A DNA stretch of 64,000 nucleotides, taken from assembly GCA_030762935.1 (NCBI GenBank), contig CM060898.1, forward strand, positions 99,889,281 through 99,953,280, given 5' to 3'. Shown piece after piece: positions 55,379-64,000 of the stretch; the first letter of the stretch is position 1, and every line of letters starts with the position of its first letter. Under the pieces are notes generated by a model. That model made no database searches. It had not been told where the DNA came from and was given only the letters and a program-made list of their open reading frames with translations. The stretch is from Hymenopus coronatus. Its lineage: Eukaryota > Arthropoda > Insecta > Mantodea > Hymenopodidae. Made by a program: the position numbers and the translations under genes.

Positions 55379-55380
55379 TT
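54854..55380 (+). repeat. 254-base tandem duplication with compound microsatellite
   Basis: 54,854-55,107 and 55,108-55,380 are nearly identical. Both open AGTATTTTGACCTATCGATA and carry CTTTCTGGGCTGTATGTGTT and GACATGTGATATTTCACTAC. Both end in (ATT)n followed directly by (AGT)n. Apart from microsatellite length I see one difference (ACTTTTAAATG versus ACTGTTAAATG). Minus-strand frames of threonine and asparagine runs here are only translated microsatellite. Confidence 0.93.
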
Positions 55381-56484
55381 GTTATTCACCCACATTGTCT
55401 TCGTTTATAAGCAAGAGGGTAGAGCGAAAGTCACTCACGTTATTGCGCCAGTTTCTCACTGACTTTCATGAAATTACACTGTTTAGTTCTACAGCTCTTT
55501 TAACGCACGAAAGGAAATCCCACATAAAACACGGCGGTGTAGGGCCACCTGGTATGATCTTTAGGAGCAGCCAAGAGCTCGTTTCACTGCGGAGAGAATT
55601 CCTTGACACTCTGTAATACAACATTAATTAGAGACAACTGCGATTACAATTATTTCTGCTAGTCTGTAACAAGTGACGGCCTTTGCTCTCAAATTTCGCA
55701 TCCTAGCCAATTAGCAGAAATCATTTGTCTAAAACTGGAGCTCGCCATTAGCACAACAAATTAGTGACTTACTATAAAGCTTTCTGGCTGTCTAGTTTGA
55801 TTATTTGCTTTTCCATCCTTTAGCCGAATGCTCAAAGCTACTGGAAGTTTGGAATGTTGGATAAATCTGACTCTCATGTCATAACAATAAAAGCATTTCA
55901 GCAGCATTCATCAGTTACTCATACATTTTATAGAAGCTACAGTTTGAATGTATTAATTAAGCCAGGTTGCGAAAAGTTTCAAACTGTAGATAAAAGAAGC
56001 ATCAGTTGCGGAACTGCAGCTTCAATTATTTCGATCCACGAACCGAAAAAAACAACAACAAAAACACAAATGAGATGTGCTGAAACAACGTCATGGTTAC
56101 CAGGGCACGGATTTACATGTAAATTGCATTTCCCCTGTGGCGCCATGCTAAATTGTTATTTTTCCACACATCATAACTACTTCACTTGTTGCAAGTTAAT
56201 GTTGCATATAAACAAGCTACACACATACACACACACACGTATTATATATAAGCATATTGAATAGAAACACTTCCACGAGGGGCGTGTTTTAGGGAGTAAG
56301 TACGAGAGAGTTGAGATTCGAGTTGAATAACGAAAATAGAAAGGGTTTAGAAGATATTGGGTTGGGGTACCTTTGGCTACAGGCTAGGGACTTTGAGGTA
56401 GCAGGTTGAAGATAATTCAGAGATGATTGCGTGATATTGACAAACAAAATTTGGAATCACAGTGTGCTGCTAAAGTTTCTCTCA
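55381..56484. other. Unassigned spacer
   Basis: A 136-codon frame (55,854-56,264) has no recognised domain, ends in a CA tract and is most likely chance. A (CA)n tract lies near 56,220-56,238. No repeat family is identified. Confidence 0.35.
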
Positions 56485-56820
56485 ACTTATACCCCCACCG
56501 CTGAATCCTTGCACTTGACAGCTCGGGTGGTTTCGCGTAAGGTTGGCTATGCTGACTTTACGGCGTTGCCCGAGTAACTAGTAAACAAAATCAGCTGATT
56601 ACAATTGTTTCTATCGGTGTACAGACGAATATAAACAGTGTATATAGTAAATGAATTCCAATGAATAATGAAACTAATTCGGTAATATTGATGTTAATTG
56701 AAGATAACAGTGATATTATAACGCATGTAGCATACATTACGTATTTACGACAATATTGAACAAAATTGCAAAATAGTTTTTATAATGAGAGAAAGGTACA
56801 ACAAAGAGATTTTCACCGGT

Positions 56821-56974
56821 TTAGAAGTTTAATGCCTCAATTACATCCAAGTCTCCCTCATCATCATTCTCGGAAGAATCATCGTCATTCTCATTGTCAA
56901 CATCATCGCCGTCGTCACCAAGACATATCATTAGTGGTTCACATTCACTGATGATTCTGTATAATTCCGTATTT
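56821..56974 (-). pseudogene. Possible transposase C-terminus (acidic tail)
   Basis: The minus strand reads YENTELYRIISECEPLMICL, then an Asp/Asn/Glu/Ser-rich tail with GDDGDDVD, ending DVIEALNF at a TAA (56,821-56,823). The position before an acidic tail and the IISEC...ICL pattern are reminiscent of the last segment of PIF/Harbinger (HARBI1-like) nucleases, where a cysteine-rich LHN-C segment precedes an acidic end. No catalytic part remains. This is a weak call. Confidence 0.3.
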
Positions 56975-57009
56975 TCGTATTATTTTGTGCACATGATTCA
57001 CTTTCTGCT

Positions 57010-57240
57010 TCCCCGGCGGAGGATGATGGATTTTTTTTTGGCGTAAAAATCCTTAGCATGGCTTCCTTCGGAAGGGAAATAAAGCCGGTGGTCCCGTGTC
57101 GTAAATTTACGGCAAGTAAAAGAACCTGAATCCTGATAGAGAGGCCTCTGAGCAAAATTAAGCCGTCTTTCCGCCCAATTTAGAATGGGACGCTGAGAAC
57201 CACAGTAGTTAAAGAGCGTCCATAAATAAAACTCCATTTA
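57010..57240 (+). mobile_element. SINE1 copy, 5'-truncated
   Basis: Begins inside the tRNA-like head at CCCCGGCGGAGGATGATGGA, then AAAATCCTTAGCATGGCTTC, CCTGAATCCTGATAGAGAGG and the tail GAGCGTCCATAAATAAAACT. It is inserted in the candidate inverted-repeat element. Confidence 0.88.
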
Positions 57241-57657
57241 AATTTTAGCTTTCTTCTTCCATGAAGCCGCGTCCACCCTCACCACACCTTCCGCAAAAGT
57301 CTATCCACCTCTATAATTGTGAAATGTTCCCTCATGTACAAACACCAACAACACAGTCAACAATAACAACAAATATAAGCTTGAGTAGAACAGTTCAGCG
57401 CATGTGTTAGTTCACAAACTGAGCACGCGGCTGGAAATAACAAGATGTTGCAATGGTGCGGCATCTAAATCCGTTTCCGTTGTCCGATTGGTTCGGAAAG
57501 TCAAACGGGTAAAGCTTTTCATCTGTTTTCTTTGGTTGTACCAACTTAACTCCTGTCTGTCAAGTGCAAGGATTCAGCGGCGGGAGTATAGTGTCAAATA
57601 GGGGGGACGGCGGACAGAGGTCTATTTACATGACGGTACACGTGAACAAAGAAGCTG

Positions 57658-57890
57658 TTTGACTGCCTCCGTGGGTCAACGAGCTGGCTTCCCGGGTTTG
57701 ATTCCCGGCTGGGGCGGGGAATGTTTCTTTAACCAGAATAATTCCATATCCCCCAAAGAGTCTGGAAGTATGAATGTGCGAGTGTTTAATAATTGGGGTT
57801 TGATTAATCTAATGGTCTAAACCTGCGTAATACGAGCTGTTTCACAAGTCAAAACCCTCGATATGACCATTGAAGTTAAAGCTGTTTAGA
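57658..57890 (+). mobile_element. SINE3 copy
   Basis: GACTGCCTCCGTGGGTCAAC, B box GGGTTTGATTCCCGG, GGGGCGGGGAATGTTTCTTT, CCAGAATAATTCCATATCCC and AAGTATGAATGTGCGAGTGT. The head lacks about 10 bases in the anticodon region. Confidence 0.8.
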
Positions 57891-59330
57891 GTGGTTAAGT
57901 TTAGGCACCTGGAAAGGCAACTGATGTCACCGGAGTGAGATTTTTCCATTTTGTGGAGAAGAAAAAACATGGAATCATATTTTGGCAGAATGCTGTGCAA
58001 TAAAAATATTAAGAAAGCAACATTTGCCAGAACAGCTTCTGAATTCCGATCGGGGAATGAAGGCTTGTATGGATGTAATGTTGGACGCGGGTATCATTAA
58101 ATAGGGTAATTTTTACCCAAGATTCGGCAAGGGAGATTAATTGCTCTGGAGAACGGAAGAGGGAGGCAGGGTAAATAAAAGTAAAGATTCTTAAATTGTG
58201 TAAATTGTGTAAAATTAAAAAAAGTATATTTTGTTTCATAATACAATCATATGAATTCTATACTTTAAGAACAGATATATTGTTTTCTCACTTGGAACAT
58301 TTTAACTACCGATTAATTGGAGCTATAAATGGTTAGGCACAATTATCTTGCAAACTTTTTCCAACTCCTTTCCATAGTCCATATGTGCCACACGACGCAA
58401 TTTTTCACTAATTTGTTTATAAATTGTTTAAGCTTTCAAAAGGACATTAAAATGGTTATATTCCTTTTTCGAAATAATTCTCCAATTTAGCTTAATAAAT
58501 TATTAAATTTTGAAAAATTAAGAGTTTTAGAGAGTATAAAAAGTAATAATTTTTCCACAGTAATTATAACAATTTTTAAAAAACATGATAGGACAGATCT
58601 ATTTTTTAACTTATTTACTATAAAACTCGAAACTGTTTTATGTGAATATTTTTAAACCTGCATCACTTGACTTGTTTTTAAAATTAAAACAAAATTGTTA
58701 TTTAAATAACATATAAGCTAGAATTTTGACACAGTACTGAAATATTACTATTATTTTGTATAATAACTGGTATTACTTGCAATAAGATATCTTATGTACT
58801 GTGGACTTTGCAAATTTCACAGCTGTATCATCATAAGTCAGAACACTGCATGTAATCATAAATTTGTAGTTTTGTTGCACCTTAATTGTTTCTCATTTGA
58901 TGACTTTTAATTTAAATCATTTCTCTGTTATGTTATTACGCAGTAACTAAATGTATATCTTTACTGCTTTACAAAAATCTTGACATGGAAAACGGAAGAG
59001 AGGGCAGGGTACAAGAGAGTGAGAGAATGGTTACTCTTAATCGTCAGACATATTATATCTAATGTTAAGTTTATGATTGAGGTTGTTCCTTCTGGTTCTT
59101 TTGTATGGGTTTTTGTCTCACTTGTGTGTTATTATTTTGCAATAACTAAATGTATATCTCTTTAATATTTAACAAAAACGTATGTAAATATCCAAGAGCA
59201 GGAAAGCATGTACAACCTTGAGGCTCATGCGATTGTTGTATATTTCCAAATGAATTCTAAAACGTTTGACTTAACATATTTTAAAGAGCTCCAAGACAAC
59301 CTCAGTTTTTCTACTGTAACCGATCAAGGT
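57891..59330. other. Unassigned AT-rich region with a diverged duplication
   Basis: 58,930-58,990 (TTATTACGCAGTAACTAAAT, GTATATCTTTACTGC) resembles 59,120-59,175 (TTATTTTGCAATAACTAAAT, GTATATCTCTTTAATA). 58,150 (GGAAGAGGGAGGCAGGGTA) resembles 58,992 (GGAAGAGAGGGCAGGGTAC). These may be pieces of an unknown repeat. No gene is supported. Confidence 0.4.
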
Positions 59331-59480
59331 GAAGCCGCGGTAAAGGAAGGCTATGGGTTCGATTCCTCTCGCAGCCTTACTGGCCCAAGGGTTTATTCGG
59401 GTGTTTCCGTGGGTCACCAAGCAAATACTAGGAATGTTCATTATATCCCCCGAATTTTCTGATTATCATTTCCTGTTCTT
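59331..59480 (+). mobile_element. SINE7-like copy
   Basis: AAGCCGCGGTAAAGGAAGGC, the B box TATGGGTTCGATTCCTCTCG, CTTACTGGCCCAAGGGTTTA and TTCGGGTGTTTCCGTGGGTC. It is related to 53,990-54,250. Confidence 0.55.
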
Positions 59481-60132
59481 ATCACTTCATTGTCATCTGT
59501 TTCAGGGGTGAAGGCCTGGCGACGGTGTTTGGCGGGTTGCGGCTGGGCGGTGGCTTGCGCGCTGTGGGTTGGGCCTAGGTGTGTCATAGGCGATCAATCT
59601 GGAAGCAATCCAATCATGCTTGGACTCGCTGCCACCCGGATTTCGTCACCTTTTGCGTCTTTCCACTCATCCTTCCTTGACTGAGCTCAAGTAAGTCACA
59701 AAGGACCCCTAGGGCGTACGTCGGTGCTCTGCCCAGTGACCCCGACCAATCCATCTACTCTGAGAGCACATTTTCTTGGGCACTCAACTCCCCCGTCTTC
59801 ATTCGGTAGGTTTCGAGCAATTTCGAGAGAAGAGCAGAGGGACAACATTAACACATGAAGATCCTATAAACCCTATAATTTAGTGACTTCAATGCTAAGA
59901 TTTCATTCCGTCTGCAGATCCCAGAATTCAGGTACCTGCATGTTTGATGAGTTTTCTTTAACATAAAGTATATATCCTATTTACTGTAATGGTTGAGGGT
60001 CTCACAGAAAGGCGACACTGCGGGTAAAAGAGGGGTGGGCTCTCTCTTCTTTTCCCCTGCCCTCGCTACCCGTAAAACCAACTCCCAAGAAAATGTATGG
60101 CCATAATATTCTGACATATGTATAAAAAATGT
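59481..60132. other. Unassigned, GC-richer at first
   Basis: 59,500-59,830 is GC-rich (GGCGGGTTGCGGCTGGGCGG). A 64-codon frame there is not recognised. A SINE7 tail or an old TE is possible. The rest is ordinary AT-rich DNA. Confidence 0.35.
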
Positions 60133-60413
60133 AAATGGTGTGTTATTTATGGACGCTCTTTAACTGCTGTGGTTCACAGAGTCCCGTTCTAAATTGGGCG
60201 TGAAAGACCGCTTAATTTTGCTCAGAGGCCTCTCTATCAGGCTTGAGGTTCTTTTACGTGCCGTAAGTCTACGACACGGGACCAACGGCTTTACTTCCGT
60301 TCCGAAGGAAGCCATTTTTACACCCGAAAAAAATCCATCGTCCTCCGCCGGGTTTGAACTCGCGACCTTGGGTATATGAAGTCAGCATGGTAAGCATTGC
60401 ACCACGGAGGGCG
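60133..60413 (-). mobile_element. SINE1 copy, near full length
   Basis: Minus-strand copy from TGTGTTATTTATGGACGCTC through GCCTTGAGGTTCTTTTACGT, CCGGGTTTGAACTCGCGACC (B box) and CATTGCACCACGGAGGGCGA. About 10 bases around the CTTAGCATGGC block are missing. Confidence 0.9.
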
Positions 60414-60486
60414 ACTGAAATGTGTATGGAGCACATGTTAAATATTACAGTGAAAGCGGTCATAAGACGTAATGTTAATAAAAATA

Positions 60487-60763
60487 GCTGATGAACTGCA
60501 TTCACATGACACTCCCGACTCATCTTCAGTAAACCATTTTTTCTAAAACCTACTCTTCTCCTACTTTTTATTATTCGAGATAAACTTACACATGTCGTTG
60601 TAGATATAAGAAGGAACAGAACTCTAAAGCGATAATCAGATTTTTAAAAAGCGGATCACTATGTGATGGCTTTGAAACTTTAAAGAGATTACACAAGAAA
60701 AGATCTGAAGTGATACATTCACAAGAATTTCTCTCCATCTGCAAAAGATTATTACTCCCTCTT

Positions 60764-60805
<42 letters not shown>

Positions 60806-60925
60806 TAGTACTAATCGAAATAAACATTAGAAGAAATGACTGTATTACGTAGTTGCTTCAAACGATGATCAAATCTTTTAAGAGCTATCGCTAATGATAC
60901 ACTTGAGATTTTTTCTCTTTGTATA
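60487..60925 (+). mobile_element. Two AT-family left-end fragments in tandem
   Basis: 60,487-60,700 (GCTGATGAACTGCATTCACA, ACACTCCCGACTC, CGATAATCAGATTTTTAAAA). 60,703-60,925 (TCTGAAGTGATACATTCACA, TTTCTCTCCATCTGC). Both lack everything beyond about 220 bases. A third, complete copy starts at 60,939. Confidence 0.7.
60768..60803. repeat. (CT)n microsatellite
   Basis: About 18 CT repeats within an AT-family left-end fragment. Confidence 0.95.
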
Positions 60926-60938
60926 ACTAGGATCAAAA

Positions 60939-61714
60939 TTCTGATGTGTTCCATTCACATGACTTTCTCTACATCTCTGCATCAAATTATTGTTAAAAAG
61001 CTTATGCCCCTATTTACTTTATGCTTCGAGAAAAAATTAGCAGAAATAGTCCTATTTCTTGCTTCCTTGTAAGTAGAAGCGAAATAAGGGAGTACCATAG
61101 GTTAAAGTGATAGTGAAAAGCTGGTTGCTATGTGACTGAAGTACCTTTGTTTGTATGGACAGGAGTTGACAAATTCCTGAATGAGAAAAGTTAGTTTTTC
61201 ATAGCTGAAACCAAAAACAAGGAATATCTCAAAAACGATCAACTCTAAGAAAAAAAAATGTATATAACATCAATGTTGTGTTTTAACGAGCTCTACATGT
61301 TTTGTGAAGTAAGTCTTTATCTAAGTCTTACGTTTAGAAGTTATTCAAAATTCCGTAAATTTCATCCAGAATAAAGTAGTCTTAGGAGGCTATTCCCAGA
61401 AAATTGAAGATACACAATTTATTTGACAAGTAAATATTTTTAATATACGATATTTTAATCAAAATCATTAGAGCCATTTTTTAGAAAATGTAAAATGCAA
61501 ATACCAAGTTTGGTATTTTACCGACTTTTTGTTTTTGTGTTATCGTGTTCACAGACACACGGACACACACACGGACCTTTTTATGAAAATGCGTTTTATG
61601 GATACAGGGGACCCTAAAACATATATTTCCGGTGAAATCTCAGTATCCAATTTTTGCGTGGAGTGCCATACCTTCTCTATGCACTATGTACATAGTACGT
61701 ATAGAGAAAGTAAA
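60939..61714 (+). mobile_element. AT-family copy
   Basis: Left end TCTGATGTGTTCCATTCACA, then ACTTTCTCTACATC. Right end TACGTATAGAGAAAGT. About 70 bases before the palindrome are deleted near 61,490 (GAAAATGTAAAATGCAAATA). The right hairpin is intact. Confidence 0.87.
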
Positions 61715-61721
61715 AAAGTAA

Positions 61722-61850
61722 ATATCGACTTTCCATTTGAAAAAATTTAAGTATTGGAAATTTTAAAACTTATAACAAGGAATATTTCAGAAAAGTTTAA
61801 CTCTACAAAAATGTTTATGACTAAATTGGGTGTTCTAATGAGGTTACTTT
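61722..61850 (+). mobile_element. AT-family internal fragment
   Basis: CTTTCCATTTGAAAAAATTT, ACAAGGAATATTTCAGAAAA and TAAATTGGGTGTTCTAATGA, bridging two opposite copies. Confidence 0.6.
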
Positions 61851-61851
61851 T

Positions 61852-62720
61852 TTACTTTCTCTACACGCACTACGTGCATGGTGTATAGAGAAGGTATTGC
61901 ACTCCACCAAAAAATTCGATATCGAGACTTCAACGGAAATATATGTTTTAGGGTCCCTTATATAAAAAAAAAGCATTTTCACAAAAAGGTTCGTGCGGGT
62001 GTGTGTCTCCGTGTGTCTGTGAACAAGAATACCAAAAACGAAAAGTCGGTAAAATACCAAACTTGGTATTTAAGTTTAGTATCTTCCAGGGATGTGACAC
62101 AAAGGTTTTGAGAAAAATCTCCCCACCACAAACTACCCTTTACATGGAACTTTATTCGAAAATTTTGATTTTCGCAAAAATGGCTCTAACGATTTTGATT
62201 AAAATATCATATATTAAAGATATTTACCTGACAAACAAAATGTATATCATGAATTTTCTGTGAATAGCCTCTGAAGATTACTTTATTCTGGACGAATTTT
62301 ACGGAATTTTGCATTACTGCTGAACCGTAAGACTTAGATAAAAACGTACTACACAAGAAATGTAGAGGATGTTAAAACACACAATTTATCTTGTATAGAT
62401 TTTTTTTCGTGGGGTTGATCGTTCTTGAGACATTCATTGTTTTTGGTTTCAGCTATGAAAAACTTACTTTTTTCATATAGAAATTTGTCAACTCCTGTCC
62501 ATACTAACAAAGGAACTTCAGTCAAATAGCAATCAGCTTTTGATTATCACTTTAACCTATGGTACTCCCTTATTTCACTTCTACTTACAAGAAAACAAGT
62601 AGTAAGACCATTTCTGCTAATTTGTTCTCGATTAGCATGAAGTAAATAAATGCATAAGCATTTTAACAATAATTTGTTACAGAGATGTAGAGAAAGTCAT
62701 GTGAATGGGACACATAAGAT
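61852..62720 (-). mobile_element. AT-family copy, near consensus
   Basis: Right end TTACTTTCTCTACACGCACT, GGTTCGTGCGGGTGTGTGTC, palindrome near 62,055. Left end GATGTAGAGAAAGTCATGTG and GGGACACATAAGA. The two subterminal motifs agree (CTACA/TGTAG). Good for consensus building. Confidence 0.88.
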
Positions 62721-62991
62721 TTTTAGTCTAGTTGTCTCCATCTTACGGTTTATCAGTAATGCAAAAATCCTTCAGAATGAAGAGGGCTTAAGAGGCTATA
62801 CTAAATGTATTAAAAATGTACTTTAGTTTTCATGTAATTATCCTTAATGTACGATATTTTAATCACATTCATTAGTCATTTTTGAAAAAAAATCGAAATA
62901 TCTCCCATGTAAAACGTAGTTTGAGTTGGGGGATTTTCTAAAAATCATAGTGTCGCAATTTTGGAAGATACTAAACTTAAATACTAAGTTT

Positions 62992-63778
62992 CCCCCAATG
63001 TAACTCAATCAGATAAGGCAATTAGGACCTACTTCCAAGGACACCCATAAATATAAGCCTTGTGAAGTATTGCAGAGTATTACAGGAAGAAATATTTGCT
63101 ATCCTGAGCTGTGCTCTTAAAGAATTGGAGAAAGGTCACCATGGTAACGAATATTTATTTTTAAAGAAAGCCAAAGAACCAGATAAACCCCAAACTGCTA
63201 TGGGACTGTCTGAGTGCTCTGAATGCTCTACCTTCCTGCAACAAACTCGAGTTGCGGTGGGTACCGGGGCACCGGGGCATCCAGGGAAATGAGGAAATGG
63301 GACAGATACACCATTTGTTGGCCCTGAACTGTTGCTGTGCCAGCACATATACTACTAAAACATAGGTTAAAACAAGCGCCATGGAAAGACAGCATTTCAG
63401 ATGGGAAACTTACCCTGAACAAAAACTTTCCAGAAAACTTATTCTAGGCCCAAACAAATCTCTCTCCTCTTCACTGCTCAAAATGGACAGATGAATAATT
63501 GCTCTAATTACTAACTACGGACACTTCAGAAAACATCTATATAAAATGTGCATCTACAAGGACTACCCTAAATGTCGAATGTGCAAACAGGAAGAGGAAA
63601 CTGTCTCACGTATTCTACTTGACTGCCCGTTCCAGGAAAGGAAGAGACTTGTCCTGTCTATAACCAGGTCCCTATTATTGGACACTTATTCCAATGGGGA
63701 GTACTATAAGTCTTTTAGGCTGTCGTGTAGGTCAACAAACTCCACTTATTACCCCCGTTGTGTAATCTAATCTAATCT
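62992..63778 (+). mobile_element. 5'-truncated non-LTR retrotransposon (I/R1-like)
   Basis: 787 bases flanked by an exact 13-base target duplication AAATACTAAGTTT (62,979-62,991 and 63,779-63,791). It carries an RNase H end and a C-terminal zinc-knuckle-like motif, then a short 3' UTR. The tail is (TAATC)n-type, TGTAATCTAATCTAATCTAA, rather than poly-A. Strong 5' truncation is typical of LINEs. Confidence 0.9.
63080..63769 (+). pseudogene. LINE ORF2 3' end (RNase H and C-terminal domain)
   Basis: EEIFAILSCALKELEKG (from about 63,089) matches the helix with a glutamate of arthropod LINE RNase H domains. LELRWVPGHRGIQGNE (63,246-63,293) is the characteristic end of that domain. The two lie in different frames. 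Downstream, CRMCKQEEETVSRILLDCPF (63,573 on) is the C-x2-C...H/C-type motif following RNase H in I-, R1- and Loa-type elements. The frame ends at TAA/TAG near 63,769. The domain starts truncated and has at least one frameshift and stops between RNase H and the motif. Confidence 0.85.
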
Positions 63779-63931
63779 AAATACTAAGTTTGATACGAAT
63801 ATTTACCTGATCTTTCGTTTTTGACTTATGCTGCACATAGACAGATAGATAGACACACATGGATCGTTTTCTATAAATTTTTTGGTCTGCGAGGATGGAA
63901 TACAATACATTCTCTGCTTAATATCTTTGAT

Positions 63932-64000
63932 AGTGTTTAACGGCCCGCTTTTCCGAAAATGACATGGCAATAGCACTATGATACATGGAATCAAGATGGA
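63932..64000 (-). mobile_element. SINE4 copy, cut by the window edge
   Basis: GTGTTTAACGGCCCGCTTTT, GCACTATGATACATGGAATC and AAGATGGA correspond to the 3' part of SINE4 on the minus strand. The tRNA head lies beyond the window. Confidence 0.65.

Larger units (their letters stand above)
56485..57594. mobile_element. Candidate DNA transposon with inverted ends
   Basis: The inverted repeat CCCACCGCTGAATCCTTGCA + CTTGACAG (56,494-56,521) matches the complement of 57,557-57,584 at 27 of 28 bases. Weaker similarity extends about 9 bases outwards. The 1.0 kb interior contains a 5'-truncated SINE1 (57,010-57,240) and a minus-strand acidic C-terminus-like frame. A non-autonomous or decayed DNA transposon explains this best. 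The class is unproven; true element ends and target duplication are not resolved. Confidence 0.6.
62722..63925 (+). mobile_element. AT-family copy split by a LINE
   Basis: 62,722-62,991 (CTCCATCTTACGGTTTATCA, GTGTCGCAATTTTGGAAGAT) lacks the left third. After the LINE it resumes at 63,779 with AAATACTAAGTTTGATACGA and AGACAGATAGATAGACACAC, ending near ATACATTCTCTGCTTA. Confidence 0.75.

Noticed and set aside
54947..55395. Threonine/asparagine-rich proteins on the minus strand
   Set aside because: They are translations of ATT/AGT microsatellites within a tandem duplication.
55854..56264. 136-codon ORF
   Set aside because: No domain, a composition typical of AT-rich DNA, and it ends in a CA tract. 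I cannot support it as a gene.
1..64000. Integrated virus or LTR retrotransposon
   Set aside because: I looked for reverse transcriptase, protease, integrase and paired long terminal repeats and saw none. The only reverse-transcription-related coding is the LINE 3' end at 63 kb.

Overview
This is AT-rich eukaryotic nuclear DNA, most likely from an arthropod with a large, repeat-filled genome. The reasons are a decayed mariner of the irritans type, several tRNA-derived SINE families, a non-LTR tail encoding RNase H and a Buster-type hAT element. I cannot place the species. I found no intact host gene. The only long protein-coding similarity belongs to transposon genes, and all of these are broken.

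The window is dominated by one dispersed family about 0.8 to 0.9 kb long, called here the AT family (asymmetric termini). About 30 long copies and 15 to 20 pieces lie in both orientations from base 1 to 63.9 kb. Described in + orientation, a copy starts near TCTGATGTGTTCCATTCACA, which has a short ATGTG/CACAT stem, followed by ACTTTCTCTACA about 22 bases in. Its interior holds a near-palindrome (TAAATACCAA, GT, then the complement), and towards the right end a variable CA microsatellite before ACGGACC. The right end is a hairpin centred on ATGTACAT that closes with TGTAGAGAAAGT, the inverse of the left subterminal motif. No copy has a long ORF, so the family is non-autonomous. Its layout recalls Helentron/Helitron2-derived HINE elements, but this is unproven.

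Other mobile DNA is nested in this matrix. SINE1 has seven copies, SINE2 two, SINE3 three, and SINE4 and relatives about eight, plus single copies of other tRNA-headed repeats. A mariner remnant sits at 8.35-9.57 kb. A hAT element with a ZBED5-like transposase pseudogene sits at 32.9-35.4 kb. A candidate terminal-inverted-repeat element lies at 56.5-57.6 kb. A 5'-truncated LINE with a 13-base target duplication lies at 63.0-63.8 kb.

Between 28.3 and 35.5 kb there is a minisatellite with a unit of about 41-42 bases, in two large blocks. AT copies, a SINE1 and the hAT element have broken it up. Other local structure includes a 254-base tandem duplication ending in a compound ATT/AGT microsatellite (54.85-55.38 kb), a perfect 14-base-stem hairpin (15.6 kb), a 150-base foldback (42.9 kb) and a tandem duplication at 10.6-11.5 kb. 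The stretches around 41.5-45.1 kb and 57.9-60.1 kb are the main ones with little recognisable repeat content.

The boundaries of AT copies were read by eye against each other and are good to about 10 bases at preserved ends, but only to tens of bases at decayed ends.
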